This document shows positions 37,439-46,659 of a DNA stretch of 64,000 nt, piece by piece; within the stretch, counting starts at the first letter, position 1, and every line of letters starts with the position of its first letter. The notes under the pieces are model-generated. The model had not been told where the DNA came from. It searched no databases and saw only the letters and a program-made list of their open reading frames with translations. The stretch lies in contig NC_021149.1 of the NCBI RefSeq assembly GCF_000380335.1, forward strand, positions 2,718,501-2,782,500. Reading direction: 5' to 3'. Made by a program: the position numbers and the translations under genes. Origin of the DNA: Azotobacter vinelandii CA. GTDB lineage: Bacteria > Pseudomonadota > Gammaproteobacteria > Pseudomonadales > Pseudomonadaceae.

Positions 37439-37452
37439 TGAAACCGGTTTCA
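37439..37452. promoter_or_regulatory. PtxS operator upstream of ptxS
   Basis: The perfect 14 bp palindrome TGAAACCGGTTTCA is the published PtxS operator of P. aeruginosa and P. putida. It lies 48 bases before the ptxS start, as expected for autorepression relieved by 2-ketogluconate. Confidence 0.92.
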
Positions 37453-37500
37453 AGCAATGAACACCGACGAACAATACCAAGAACAAGAGGTTCCAGGCCC

Positions 37501-38523
37501 GTGAACGGTCCGTCCCTGCCCACCCGCAGCCGCGTCACCATCAGCGAGGTGGCCGAAGCCGCCGGCGTCTCCAAGGCCACGGTGTCGCGCTATATCGGCG
37601 GCGACCGTCAGTTGCTCGCCGATGCCACCGCCCTGCGCATCGAGCAGGCCATCGAACGGCTCGGCTATCGCCCCAACCAGATGGCCCGCGGCCTGAAACG
37701 CGGCCGTACCCGGCTGATCGGCATGATCGTCGCCGATATCCTCAATCCCTATTCCGTGGCCGTGATGCATGGCGTGGAAACCGCCTGCCGCCAGCACGGC
37801 TACACCCTGGTGGTGTGCAACACCGACCGCAGCACCGAACAGGAAAGCCAGCATCTGGCGGCCCTGCGCTCGTACAACGTCGAAGGACTGATCGTGAATA
37901 CCCTCGGCCACCACGCCGGCGAGTTGCTGTCCTTGCACAGCGAACTGCCGATGGTGCTGGTGGACCGCAAGGTCGAGGCGTTGCAGGCCGACCTGGTCGG
38001 CCTGGACAACCGCGATGCGGTGCAACAGGCCCTGGACCATCTGCAGCAGCGCGGCTACCGCGACCTGCTGCTGGTCAGCGAGCCCCTGGACGGCACCAGC
38101 TCGCGCCAGGAGCGCGTCGCGGCTTTCGAGGCCGGGATCGCCCGGAGTCCCTTGCTGCAGGGCCGGGTACTGCAGACCGATGGGGCCTTCCGCGAATCGC
38201 TGCGGGATTTTCTCGTCGCCTCAGGACCGGGGCCCAAGGCACTGTTCGCCGCCAACGGCATGGCCGCCCTGAGCGCCACCCGGCAACTGCGCGAATTCGG
38301 TTACCGGTTGTTCGAGGAGATCGGTCTGATCGCCCTCGACGACCTCGACTGGTATCCCCTGGTGGGCAGCGGCATCACCGCCCTCGCCCAGCCGACCGAG
38401 CGGATCGGCGTGACTGCCTTCGAGTGCCTGCTCGATCGTCTGCGAGGAGCCAGGGGGCCGGCCCGCCATTTCGACTTCAAGGCACAACTGATCGTCCGAG
38501 GCTCCACCCACCCACGCGGCTGA
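37501..38523 (+). CDS. ptxS: LacI-family repressor PtxS (2-ketogluconate-responsive)
   Basis: The 340-residue protein has the LacI helix-turn-helix (RVTISEVAEAAGVSKATVSR, hinge ALRIEQAIERLGYRPNQMAR) and a periplasmic-binding-like sensor domain. Its N-terminal motif and size match PtxS. The start is GTG at 37501. PtxS represses itself and the kgu operon, and 2-ketogluconate releases it; both exact operators are present in the right places. It heads the classic ptxS-kguEKTD block. Confidence 0.93.
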   Translation: MNGPSLPTRSRVTISEVAEAAGVSKATVSRYIGGDRQLLADATALRIEQAIERLGYRPNQMARGLKRGRTRLIGMIVADILNPYSVAVMHGVETACRQHGYTLVVCNTDRSTEQESQHLAALRSYNVEGLIVNTLGHHAGELLSLHSELPMVLVDRKVEALQADLVGLDNRDAVQQALDHLQQRGYRDLLLVSEPLDGTSSRQERVAAFEAGIARSPLLQGRVLQTDGAFRESLRDFLVASGPGPKALFAANGMAALSATRQLREFGYRLFEEIGLIALDDLDWYPLVGSGITALAQPTERIGVTAFECLLDRLRGARGPARHFDFKAQLIVRGSTHPRG

Positions 38524-38524
38524 C

Positions 38525-38551
38525 AGCCCGCCGGCTGTTTGCCGGCAGGCT
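38525..38551 (+). terminator. Terminator hairpin between ptxS and kguE
   Basis: AGCC-C-GCCGGC pairs with GCCGGC-A-GGCT around a TGTTT loop (10 pairs, one mismatch). It begins two bases after the ptxS stop and lies immediately ahead of the second PtxS operator, separating the repressor transcript from the kgu operon. Confidence 0.6.
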
Positions 38552-38564
38552 GTTCGGTCGAAAA

Positions 38565-38578
38565 TGAAACCGGTTTCA
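38565..38578. promoter_or_regulatory. PtxS operator upstream of kguE
   Basis: This is a second exact TGAAACCGGTTTCA, 15 bases before the kguE start codon and therefore within or just past the kgu promoter. Confidence 0.92.
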
Positions 38579-38592
38579 GAGGAATAACCATA

Positions 38593-39375
38593 ATGCCCCT
38601 CTACCCCGTCTCCGTGAGTCTTTCCAGCTATGGCGCCAGTCTGGTGCGCGAACGCGGCCAGGCCAGTTTCCTGCCGCTGCTGGCCCAGGCCGGCGCCGCC
38701 CGCGCCGAACTGCGCGAGGAACTGTTCGACGCCCCGCCGGACCCGGAGGCCCTGTCCGCCGCCGTCCGCAGCCTGAAGCTCGACTGCCTGTATTCCGCCC
38801 CGCTCGAACTGTGGACCGAGCAAGGCCGGCTCAGCGCCGCCCTGGGTCCGACCCTGGAGCGCGCCAGCGCCTGCGGCGCACGCTGGCTGAAGGTCTCGCT
38901 CGGCCATTACCGCGCCGGCTACGACCTGGACGAGCTGGCGCAGCAACTGGCGGGACAGTCCGTGCAATTGCTGGTGGAAAACGACCAGACCGCCCAGGGC
39001 GGCCGCATCGATGCCCTGCAGGCGCTCTTCGCCGAGGCCGAAACGCGGGATCTCGATATCGGCATGACTTTCGACATCGGCAACTGGCTCTGGCAGACAC
39101 AGCCGGTCGACGAGGCCGCCCAGCGCCTCGGCCGGCACGTACGCTACGTGCACTGCAAGGCGGTCCGGCACAACGTCGACGGTCGTCTGGTGGCCCTGCC
39201 GCCCGACGAAATCGACCTGCAGCAGTGGCTGCGCCTGTTCCGCCAGTTCCCGGTGGGCGTGCCGCGCGCCATCGAGTACCCCCTGCAGGGCGACGACCTG
39301 CTGGCCGTCACCCGGCAGCACGTCGAAACCCTCGCCCGCCTTGGCCAGATACAGGAGGAACGCCAGCATGCATGA
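38593..39375 (+). CDS. kguE: KguE, sugar-phosphate isomerase/epimerase-like protein of 2-ketogluconate use
   Basis: The 260-residue TIM-barrel protein is of the xylose-isomerase-like (AP endonuclease family 2) type: [28 protein letters not shown] and RYVHCKAV carry the usual metal-binding Glu, Asp and His positions. KguE is the first gene of the 2-ketogluconate operon; its exact reaction is not settled. AGAGGAA precedes the ATG at 38593. The stop overlaps kguK by eight bases. Confidence 0.88.
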   Translation: MPLYPVSVSLSSYGASLVRERGQASFLPLLAQAGAARAELREELFDAPPDPEALSAAVRSLKLDCLYSAPLELWTEQGRLSAALGPTLERASACGARWLKVSLGHYRAGYDLDELAQQLAGQSVQLLVENDQTAQGGRIDALQALFAEAETRDLDIGMTFDIGNWLWQTQPVDEAAQRLGRHVRYVHCKAVRHNVDGRLVALPPDEIDLQQWLRLFRQFPVGVPRAIEYPLQGDDLLAVTRQHVETLARLGQIQEERQHA

Positions 39376-40312
39376 AGTCGACGTGCTCTGTTTCGGCGAA
39401 ACCATGGCCATGTTCGTGGCCGAGGACAGCGGCGATCTGGCCCGGGTGGAACGCTTCGGCAAGCGCATCGCCGGCGCCGACAGCAACGTGGCCATCGGCC
39501 TGTCGCGGCTGGGCTTCAAGGTCACCTGGCTGAGCCGGGTCGGCGACGACTCGCTGGGCCGCTTCGTGCTCGACAGCCTGACCCGCGAAGGCCTCGACTG
39601 CCGTCATGTGCGGATCGACCCGGCGCATCCCACCGGCTTCCAGCTCAAGTCCCGGGAAACCGACGGCAGGGACCCGAAGGTGGAGTATTTCCGGCGCGGC
39701 TCGGCGGCCAGCCACCTGTCGATCGCCGACCTGGTGCCCGACCTGCTCAAGGCCCGCCACCTGCACGCCACCGGCATTCCGCCGGCGCTCTCGGAAAGCT
39801 GCCGCATGTTGTCCCGCGAACTGATGGAGTGCATGCGCAGCGCCGGGCGCAGCCTGTCCTTCGACCCCAACCTGCGCCCCTCGCTGTGGCCGAGCCAGGC
39901 CCGGATGATCGCCGAGATCAACGAACTGGCCGCCCTCGCCCACTGGGTGTTGCCGGGCATCGAGGAAGGCCGCCTGCTGACCGGCTACCAGAGCCCCGCC
40001 GACATCGCCGCCTTCTACCTGGAACGCGGCGCCGAGGCGGTGGTGATCAAGCTCGGTCCCGAAGGGGCCTACTACCGCACCGCCGACAGCGAAGGGCGCA
40101 TCGATGGCGTGCCGGCAACCCGGGTGGTGGACACCGTCGGCGCCGGCGACGCCTTCGCCGTCGGCGTGATCAGCGCCCTGCTCGAAGGGCGCAGCTTTCC
40201 GCAAGCCCTCAAGCGCGGCAACGCCTTCGGCAGCCGCGCCGTGCAATGCATCGGCGACATGGAGGGCCTGCCCCGTCGCCACGAACTGTCGGAGGAAACC
40301 CTGAACGTCTGA
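39368..40312 (+). CDS. kguK: 2-ketogluconate kinase KguK (PfkB family)
   Basis: The 314-residue PfkB-family sugar kinase has the first signature [15 protein letters not shown] and the second signature [12 protein letters not shown] with the catalytic Asp. It phosphorylates 2-ketogluconate at C6 in the cytoplasm. AGGAGG lies ten bases before the ATG at 39368, which overlaps the end of kguE. Confidence 0.92.
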   Translation: MHEVDVLCFGETMAMFVAEDSGDLARVERFGKRIAGADSNVAIGLSRLGFKVTWLSRVGDDSLGRFVLDSLTREGLDCRHVRIDPAHPTGFQLKSRETDGRDPKVEYFRRGSAASHLSIADLVPDLLKARHLHATGIPPALSESCRMLSRELMECMRSAGRSLSFDPNLRPSLWPSQARMIAEINELAALAHWVLPGIEEGRLLTGYQSPADIAAFYLERGAEAVVIKLGPEGAYYRTADSEGRIDGVPATRVVDTVGAGDAFAVGVISALLEGRSFPQALKRGNAFGSRAVQCIGDMEGLPRRHELSEETLNV

Positions 40313-40374
40313 CGAACGATCGCCGATCCCGACGGCACCTGCTGCCACAAAAACAACAAGCTCAGGAGACATCC

Positions 40375-41673
40375 ATGCAAAATCCGCGTCTCGCCAGCCG
40401 CCGCTGGTGGTATCTCATCCCGGTCATCTTCATCACCTACAGCCTGGCCTACCTGGACCGCGCCAACTACGGCTTCGCCGCCGCCTCCGGCATGGCCGCC
40501 GACCTGAACATCACCCCCGGCCTGTCGTCGCTGCTGGGTGCGCTGTTCTTCCTCGGCTACTTCTTCTTCCAGGTGCCCGGCGCCATCTACGCCGAACGGC
40601 GCAGCGTGAAGAAGCTGATCTTCGTCAGCCTGATCCTCTGGGGCGGCCTGGCGACTCTCACCGGCGTCATCCCCAACGTCTACCTGCTGATCGCCATCCG
40701 CTTCCTGCTCGGCGTGGTCGAGGCCGCGGTGATGCCGGCGATGCTGATCTATCTCTGCCACTGGTTCACCCGGGCCGAGCGCTCGCGGGCCAACACCTTC
40801 CTGATCCTCGGCAACCCGGTGACCATCCTCTGGATGTCGGTGGTGTCCGGTTACCTGATCGAACACTTCGACTGGCGCTGGATGTTCATCATCGAAGGCC
40901 TGCCGGCGGTGCTCTGGGCCTTCATCTGGTGGCGCCTGGCGGATGACCGTCCGGCCGACGCCAAATGGCTCGACGCCCGGGAGAAGGAGGAACTGCAGCA
41001 GGCGCTGGCCGCCGAGCAGCAGGGCCTGAAGCCGGTGAAGAACTACCGCGAAGCATTCCGTTCGCCCAAGGTGATCCTGCTCTCGGTGCAGTACTTCTGC
41101 TGGAGCATCGGCGTCTACGGCCTGGTCCTCTGGCTGCCGTCGATCATCAAGGACGCCGCCCAACTGGACATCGTCCAGGCCGGCTGGCTGTCATCGCTGC
41201 CCTACCTGGCCGCGGTGATCGGCATGCTCGGCGTGTCCTGGGCCTCGGACCGCTTCCAGCAGCGCAAGTGCTTCGTCTGGCCGCCGCTGCTGATCGCCTC
41301 GCTGGCCTTCTACGGCTCCTATGCCCTGGGCAGCGAGCACTTCTGGCTATCCTACGCCCTGCTGGTGCTGGCCGGCGGCTGCATGTACGCCCCCTACGGG
41401 CCGTTCTTCGCCATCGTCCCGGAAGTGCTGCCGGTCAACGTCGCCGGCGGCGCCATGGCGCTGATCAACAGCATGGGCGCGCTCGGCTCGTTCGCCGGCT
41501 CCTGGCTGGTCGGCTACCTGAACGGCGCCACCGGCAATCCCGGTGCTTCCTTCCTGCTGATGAGCGGCGCGCTGCTGATCGCCGTGCTGCTGACCCTGCT
41601 GCTCGACCCCACCAGCGGCGCCCGCCCGGCGCCGCTGTCCGGCCGCCAATTCCGGCCGGCGACCAATTCCTGA
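40375..41673 (+). CDS. kguT: 2-ketogluconate transporter KguT (MFS, ACS family)
   Basis: The 432-residue protein has 12 membrane helices of the anion:cation symporter branch, with the family start WWYLIPVIFITYSLAYLDRA-NYGFA and the loop RFLLGVVEAAVMPAMLIYL. It imports 2-ketogluconate across the inner membrane. AGGAG lies seven bases before the ATG. It is third in the kgu operon. Confidence 0.92.
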   Translation: MQNPRLASRRWWYLIPVIFITYSLAYLDRANYGFAAASGMAADLNITPGLSSLLGALFFLGYFFFQVPGAIYAERRSVKKLIFVSLILWGGLATLTGVIPNVYLLIAIRFLLGVVEAAVMPAMLIYLCHWFTRAERSRANTFLILGNPVTILWMSVVSGYLIEHFDWRWMFIIEGLPAVLWAFIWWRLADDRPADAKWLDAREKEELQQALAAEQQGLKPVKNYREAFRSPKVILLSVQYFCWSIGVYGLVLWLPSIIKDAAQLDIVQAGWLSSLPYLAAVIGMLGVSWASDRFQQRKCFVWPPLLIASLAFYGSYALGSEHFWLSYALLVLAGGCMYAPYGPFFAIVPEVLPVNVAGGAMALINSMGALGSFAGSWLVGYLNGATGNPGASFLLMSGALLIAVLLTLLLDPTSGARPAPLSGRQFRPATNS

Positions 41674-41686
41674 GGAATCCGTGTCC

Positions 41687-42676
41687 ATGAAGAACATCGT
41701 GCTCTACAAGAAGCTGTCCGCCGAGCTGATGACCCGCCTGCGCCAGCAGGCGCAGGTCACCTGCATCGACGACCTGTCGGCCGACGGCCTGGCCCGCCTG
41801 CGCGACGCCCTGCCCGGCGCCCACGGCCTGCTCGGCGCCAGCCTCAGGCTGGATGCCGGACTGCTCGATCTGGCGCCGCAACTGGAAGTCGTCTCCAGCG
41901 TCTCGGTGGGGATCGACAACTACGACCAGGACTACCTGACCCGACGCGGCATCCTGCTCACCAATACCCCCGACGTGCTCACCGAAACCACCGCCGACAC
42001 CGGCTTCGCGCTGATCCTGGCGACCGCCCGGCGGGTCGTCGAACTGGCCGGCTGGGTGCGTGCCGGGCAGTGGCGCAAAAGCATCGGTCCGGCGCACTTC
42101 GGCAGCGACGTGCACGGCAAGACCCTCGGCATCGTCGGCATGGGCCGCATCGGCGAGGCCCTGGCCCGCCGCGGGCACTTCGGCTTCGGCATGCCGATCC
42201 TCTACCACAGCTCGTCGCCCAAGCCGGAGGTCGAGCAACGCTACGGCGCCGGCTACCGCTCGCTGGAGGCCTTGCTGGCGGAGTCCGACTTCGTCTGCCT
42301 GACGCTGCCGCTGACCGCCGCCACCACCGGGCTGATCGGTGCCCGCGAACTGGCGCGGATGCGCCCGGAGGCCATCCTGATTAACATCTCGCGCGGCAAG
42401 GTGGTCGACGAGACAGCGCTACTCGAAGCCTTGCAGGCCGGCCGCCTGCGCGGCGCCGGGCTGGATGTGTTCGAGCGCGAGCCGCTGCCCGCCGACTCGC
42501 CGTTCCTGCGCCTGGACAACGTGGTGGCGACCCCGCACATCGGTTCGGCCACCCACGAAACCCGCGAGGCCATGGCGCGCTGCGCCGTCGACAACCTGCT
42601 GGCGGCGCTGGCCGGCCAGCGTCCGGCCAATCTGGTCAATCCGGCCGCCCTGGAGGTCGTCCGGACCGCGGGCTGA
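41687..42676 (+). CDS. kguD: 2-ketogluconate-6-phosphate reductase KguD
   Basis: The protein of about 329 residues is a D-isomer-specific 2-hydroxyacid dehydrogenase. The NAD(P) fold shows LGIVGMGRIGEALARR; catalytic residues are visible in NISRGKVVDE (Arg) and TPHIGSATHETR (His). It reduces 2-keto-6-phosphogluconate to 6-phosphogluconate, which enters the Entner-Doudoroff route. GAGGA lies upstream of both a GTG (41681) and the ATG used here. Confidence 0.92.
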   Translation: MKNIVLYKKLSAELMTRLRQQAQVTCIDDLSADGLARLRDALPGAHGLLGASLRLDAGLLDLAPQLEVVSSVSVGIDNYDQDYLTRRGILLTNTPDVLTETTADTGFALILATARRVVELAGWVRAGQWRKSIGPAHFGSDVHGKTLGIVGMGRIGEALARRGHFGFGMPILYHSSSPKPEVEQRYGAGYRSLEALLAESDFVCLTLPLTAATTGLIGARELARMRPEAILINISRGKVVDETALLEALQAGRLRGAGLDVFEREPLPADSPFLRLDNVVATPHIGSATHETREAMARCAVDNLLAALAGQRPANLVNPAALEVVRTAG

Positions 42677-42699
42677 TCGCCCACCGACCGCAATTCCCT

Positions 42700-42746
42700 C
42701 TCCCACCCCGGACTTCCCTGCCGCGATCGCGGCCCGGGTGTGGGAG
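42700..42746 (+). terminator. Hairpin between kguD and the OprD-type porin gene
   Basis: CTCCCAC-CCCGG pairs with CCGGGTGTGGGAG (12 pairs, a two-base bulge) around a loop with its own CGCGATCGCG palindrome. It lies 24 bases after kguD and 32 before the porin start, so it could end the kgu message or dampen read-through into the porin. Confidence 0.55.
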
Positions 42747-42777
42747 GAATCCGTGCCATCAAGGGACCATAACAACA

Positions 42778-44052
42778 ATGCACAACAACAAGAAACCTCA
42801 AAGACAGCGCTACCTGAATTCCATCCTCCACCTCCTGCCCCTGGCGCTCCTGCTGCCCGTCGCAAGCGCCCAGGCCGAACTCCTCGAGGATGCCAAGGGC
42901 ACCCTGACCCTGCGCAACTTCTACATCCACCGCAACTTCGTCGACGACCGCGCCACCCGCAGCAAGGCCGAGGAATGGACCCAGAGCTTCATCCTCGACC
43001 TGCAGTCCGGCTATACCGAAGGCCCGGTCGGCTTCGGCATCGACATCCTCGGCCTCTGGTCGGTCAAGCTCGACGGCGGCAAGGGCACCGGCGGCACCCA
43101 GCTTTTGCCCGTCGGCAAGGACGGCAAGCCGGCCGACGACTTCGGCCGCCTGGCGGTGGCCGGCAAGCTGCGCTTCTCGAAGACCGAGGCGAAGCTCGGC
43201 GAGTGGTCGCCGGCGCTGCCGATCCTGCGCTCCGACGACGGCCGCTCGCTGCCGCAGACCTTCCAGGGCGGCATGTTCACCTCCAAGGAGATCCGCAACC
43301 TGACCCTCTACGGCGGGCGCTTCCGCGGCAACAGCCCGCGCGACGACAGCAGCCTCGAGGACATGAGCTGGGTCGGCAACGCCAGCGTCACCTCCGACCG
43401 CTTCAGCTTCGCCGGCGCCGAATACGCCTTCAACGACAACCGCACCCTGCTCGGCGCCTGGTTCGGCCAACTGGAAGACATCTACAAGCAGCGCTACTTC
43501 CAGGTAGTGCACAGCCAGCCGCTGGGCAAGGACTGGACCCTGGGCGCCAACCTCGGCTACTTCGACGGCGAGGAGGACGGCAGCGCCCAGGCCGGCGACC
43601 TGGACAACAGCCTGCTGACCGGGATGTTCTCGCTCAAGCATGGCGCGCACATCTTCTACCTGGGCCTGCAGCGGGTCGGCGGCGACGACCGCTGGCTGCG
43701 GGTCAACGGCACCAGCGGCGGCACGGCGGCCAACGACAGCTACAACGGCAGCTTCGACAACCCCCGCGAGCGCTCCTGGCAAGTGCGCTACGACTACGAC
43801 TTCGCGCCCCTGGGGATGCCCGGCCTGACCCTGATGACCCGCTACATCAAGGGTCACAACGTGCATGCGGGCGGTATCGACGACGGCGAGGAGTGGAACC
43901 GCGAGACCCAGTTGAGCTACGTGGTGCAGAGCGGTCCGGCGAAGAACCTGGCCCTGCGCTGGCGGAACTCGACGGTGCGTCGCGACTGGGGCGCCGACAA
44001 CAAGTTCGACGACAACCGGCTGATCGTCCAGTACCCGCTCTCGCTGTTCTGA
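42778..44052 (+). CDS. OprD-family outer-membrane porin
   Basis: The 424-residue protein has a signal peptide (cleavage after VASAQA, about residue 34) and the OprD start AKGTLTLRNFYIHRNFVDD, with WTQSFILDLQSGYTEGPVGFGIDILGLWSVKLD-type strands and a C-terminal aromatic strand LIVQYPLSLF. OprD-class channels pass small acids and amino acids. Its place right after kguD suggests uptake of gluconate or 2-ketogluconate. The longer N-terminal leader is unusual but plausible. Confidence 0.88.
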   Translation: MHNNKKPQRQRYLNSILHLLPLALLLPVASAQAELLEDAKGTLTLRNFYIHRNFVDDRATRSKAEEWTQSFILDLQSGYTEGPVGFGIDILGLWSVKLDGGKGTGGTQLLPVGKDGKPADDFGRLAVAGKLRFSKTEAKLGEWSPALPILRSDDGRSLPQTFQGGMFTSKEIRNLTLYGGRFRGNSPRDDSSLEDMSWVGNASVTSDRFSFAGAEYAFNDNRTLLGAWFGQLEDIYKQRYFQVVHSQPLGKDWTLGANLGYFDGEEDGSAQAGDLDNSLLTGMFSLKHGAHIFYLGLQRVGGDDRWLRVNGTSGGTAANDSYNGSFDNPRERSWQVRYDYDFAPLGMPGLTLMTRYIKGHNVHAGGIDDGEEWNRETQLSYVVQSGPAKNLALRWRNSTVRRDWGADNKFDDNRLIVQYPLSLF

Positions 44053-44088
44053 AGAAGACCGAGCATGGCGCCGGCCCCGGGCCAGGCC

Positions 44089-44172
44089 GCAGGGTGGGAA
44101 ACTCGCGCGACGACTTTCACCGATATCGCAGCGATCCGGTGGGAAAGGCCCCACGGCCATTTCCCACCCTGC
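44089..44172 (+). terminator. Inverted-repeat cluster after the OprD-type porin gene
   Basis: TTTCCCACCCTGC (44160-44172) can pair either with GCAGGGTGGGAAA (44089-44101, 13 perfect pairs) or with the nearer GGTGGGAAA (44138-44146), where GGCC/GGCC extends the stem around a CCAC loop. The inner form is a strong terminator-like hairpin; the outer form would exclude it. Confidence 0.6.
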
Positions 44173-44249
44173 GCACTCGAAAGTTCGATCGAATCGAAGC
44201 GCCGTCGCCTGTCGTGCGAAAAAGTACAGATTTTCTGGAAGTTATGCGT

Positions 44250-44278
44250 TTGTCCCGCTGCCGGATGCCCGTTGTAAT
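44250..44278 (+). promoter_or_regulatory. Sigma-70-type promoter, module copy A
   Basis: TTGTCC at 44250-44255 and TGTAAT at 44273-44278 are separated by 17 bases. The same -35 and -10 with the same spacing, inside a longer conserved block (GTACAGA, AGTTATG, ATGCCCG), occur at 46281-46309. Transcription would start near 44285 and give a leader of about 520 bases. Confidence 0.65.
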
Positions 44279-44353
44279 TATTTCCATCCTGACTCGCCCC
44301 TCGAATGTTCCTCATTCGAGAAGGAAGACCGACAAGGAAAGATAATAACAACA

Positions 44354-44371
44354 GCCGATCGCACGGTCGGC
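44354..44371 (+). repeat. Leader hairpin, module copy A
   Basis: GCCGATCG-CA-CGGTCGGC is an 8 bp stem with one mismatch, just before a small open frame. It corresponds to the perfect version at 46377-46394. Confidence 0.6.
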
Positions 44372-44387
44372 AGGGAACTCGGCAATC

Positions 44388-44600
44388 ATGAAACATTCAT
44401 CGAGCCCGAGCGTACAGACCGCTCGAACCCCATCGCTATTTCGTGAGGCGATTCTTCGCCGACGCCATGATGGCGGTAATCCCTCCCCTGAAGCCCTCCA
44501 GCGAAGCGAACGAGGCCAGCGCGCCTCGCTCGAACCGGACTCGCCGGACAAGGCGAACCGATTTCCCAAATACCATTCTTTATATCGAGCGACTCATTAA
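44388..44600 (+). other. Possible leader open frame, copy A (70 codons)
   Basis: An ATG at 44388 follows the leader hairpin and opens a frame beginning MKHSSSPSV. The frame in the copy B leader begins MKSSFSPGM at the same relative place. The rest is Arg/Ser-rich and has no family resemblance. Translation is unproven. Confidence 0.3.
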
Positions 44601-44664
44601 CGCTCGTATTTCGAATCGACGGCAGCGGGAAACCCAAAAACAAACGAAAAACTCGCAGGCTTGA

Positions 44665-46080
<1,416 letters not shown>

Positions 46081-46280
46081 GCGGGCCATGGGGAAGTCCG
46101 ATTATCCGAACAGCCTTCGGCGGACCGGAATGGCCATCGATGAGTACGCGGCATGACTCCTCGCGCTCCGGAACGAACATGCATTTCATGCATTATCGGC
46201 TCTGAACGCCCGGCATAAGCGGCCGATCCGATCCTGTCGCCGTTCGTGCAAAAAAGTACAGACTTTCGGTAGTTATGAAT

Positions 46281-46309
46281 TTGTCTTGGCGGGGAATGCC
46301 CGGTGTAAT
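46281..46309 (+). promoter_or_regulatory. Sigma-70-type promoter, module copy B
   Basis: TTGTCT (46281-46286) and TGTAAT (46304-46309), spaced by 17, lie in sequence closely alike to that at 44.2 kb, including the upstream GTACAGA and AGTTATG. Confidence 0.65.
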
Positions 46310-46376
46310 TCCTTTTACCCGGCTTTCCCGTCGAATAAGTCCATTCGCGGTGGAGGGTCACAATAAAGACAAGATG

Positions 46377-46394
46377 GCCGATCGCCCGATCGGC
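46377..46394 (+). repeat. Leader hairpin, module copy B
   Basis: GCCGATCG-CC-CGATCGGC is a perfect 8 bp inverted repeat directly followed by AAGGAG. It could be an operator in the untranslated leader or an RNA hairpin that gates the small open frame. Confidence 0.6.
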
Positions 46395-46409
46395 AAGGAG
46401 TGAATAACA

Positions 46410-46520
46410 ATGAAATCCTCTTTCAGCCCAGGCATGCCTGCTTTTTCCATTGCACTTCTCTCTCGGGAATCCCCGGCAAAGTCCGCTTTCGCTCCATCCG
46501 TGGATAACTGGCAGCCATAA
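46410..46520 (+). CDS. Possible 36-residue leader peptide
   Basis: The ATG at 46410 has AAGGAG nine bases upstream. The frame begins MKSSFSPGMPAFSIALLSRE and ends with TAA at 46518. Its start resembles the one in the copy A leader (MKHSSSPSV), while the remainder differs. It may be a translated leader, or the remains of a longer gene whose promoter was duplicated. Translation is not shown by sequence alone. Confidence 0.35.
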   Translation: MKSSFSPGMPAFSIALLSRESPAKSAFAPSVDNWQP

Positions 46521-46659
46521 CGGCGAGATATCCCGAGTCCGAGAAAGTCCCCTCCATAGGTTCGAAGCGCGCGAGAAGCATACTCGCATAGGCGCGAGTT
46601 CGTCCTGGGCAAGTATTTTTCGGAATTCCTTGAACGAGGAAATCAGCGGAAGCATCGAA

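Larger units (their letters stand above)
37140..37500. other. Intergenic region between GntR regulator and ptxS
   Basis: This 361-base divergent gap holds the GntR operator at its left end and the PtxS operator at its right end. Between them I see no convincing gene; a stretch of high-GC open frame on the minus strand has no ribosome site and no family resemblance. Confidence 0.6.
46081..46659. other. Intergenic/leader region before the NCS1 permease
   Basis: The 579 bases contain the second promoter module (46281-46309), a perfect leader hairpin (46377-46394), AAGGAG and a 36-codon open frame from 46410 to 46520. About 140 bases without features follow before the permease start. Confidence 0.6.

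Noticed and set aside
42253-44160. 635-codon minus-strand open frame over kguD and the porin gene
   Set aside because: The composition is a typical shadow (Ala/Val/Glu/Arg runs) and both sense genes are well supported.
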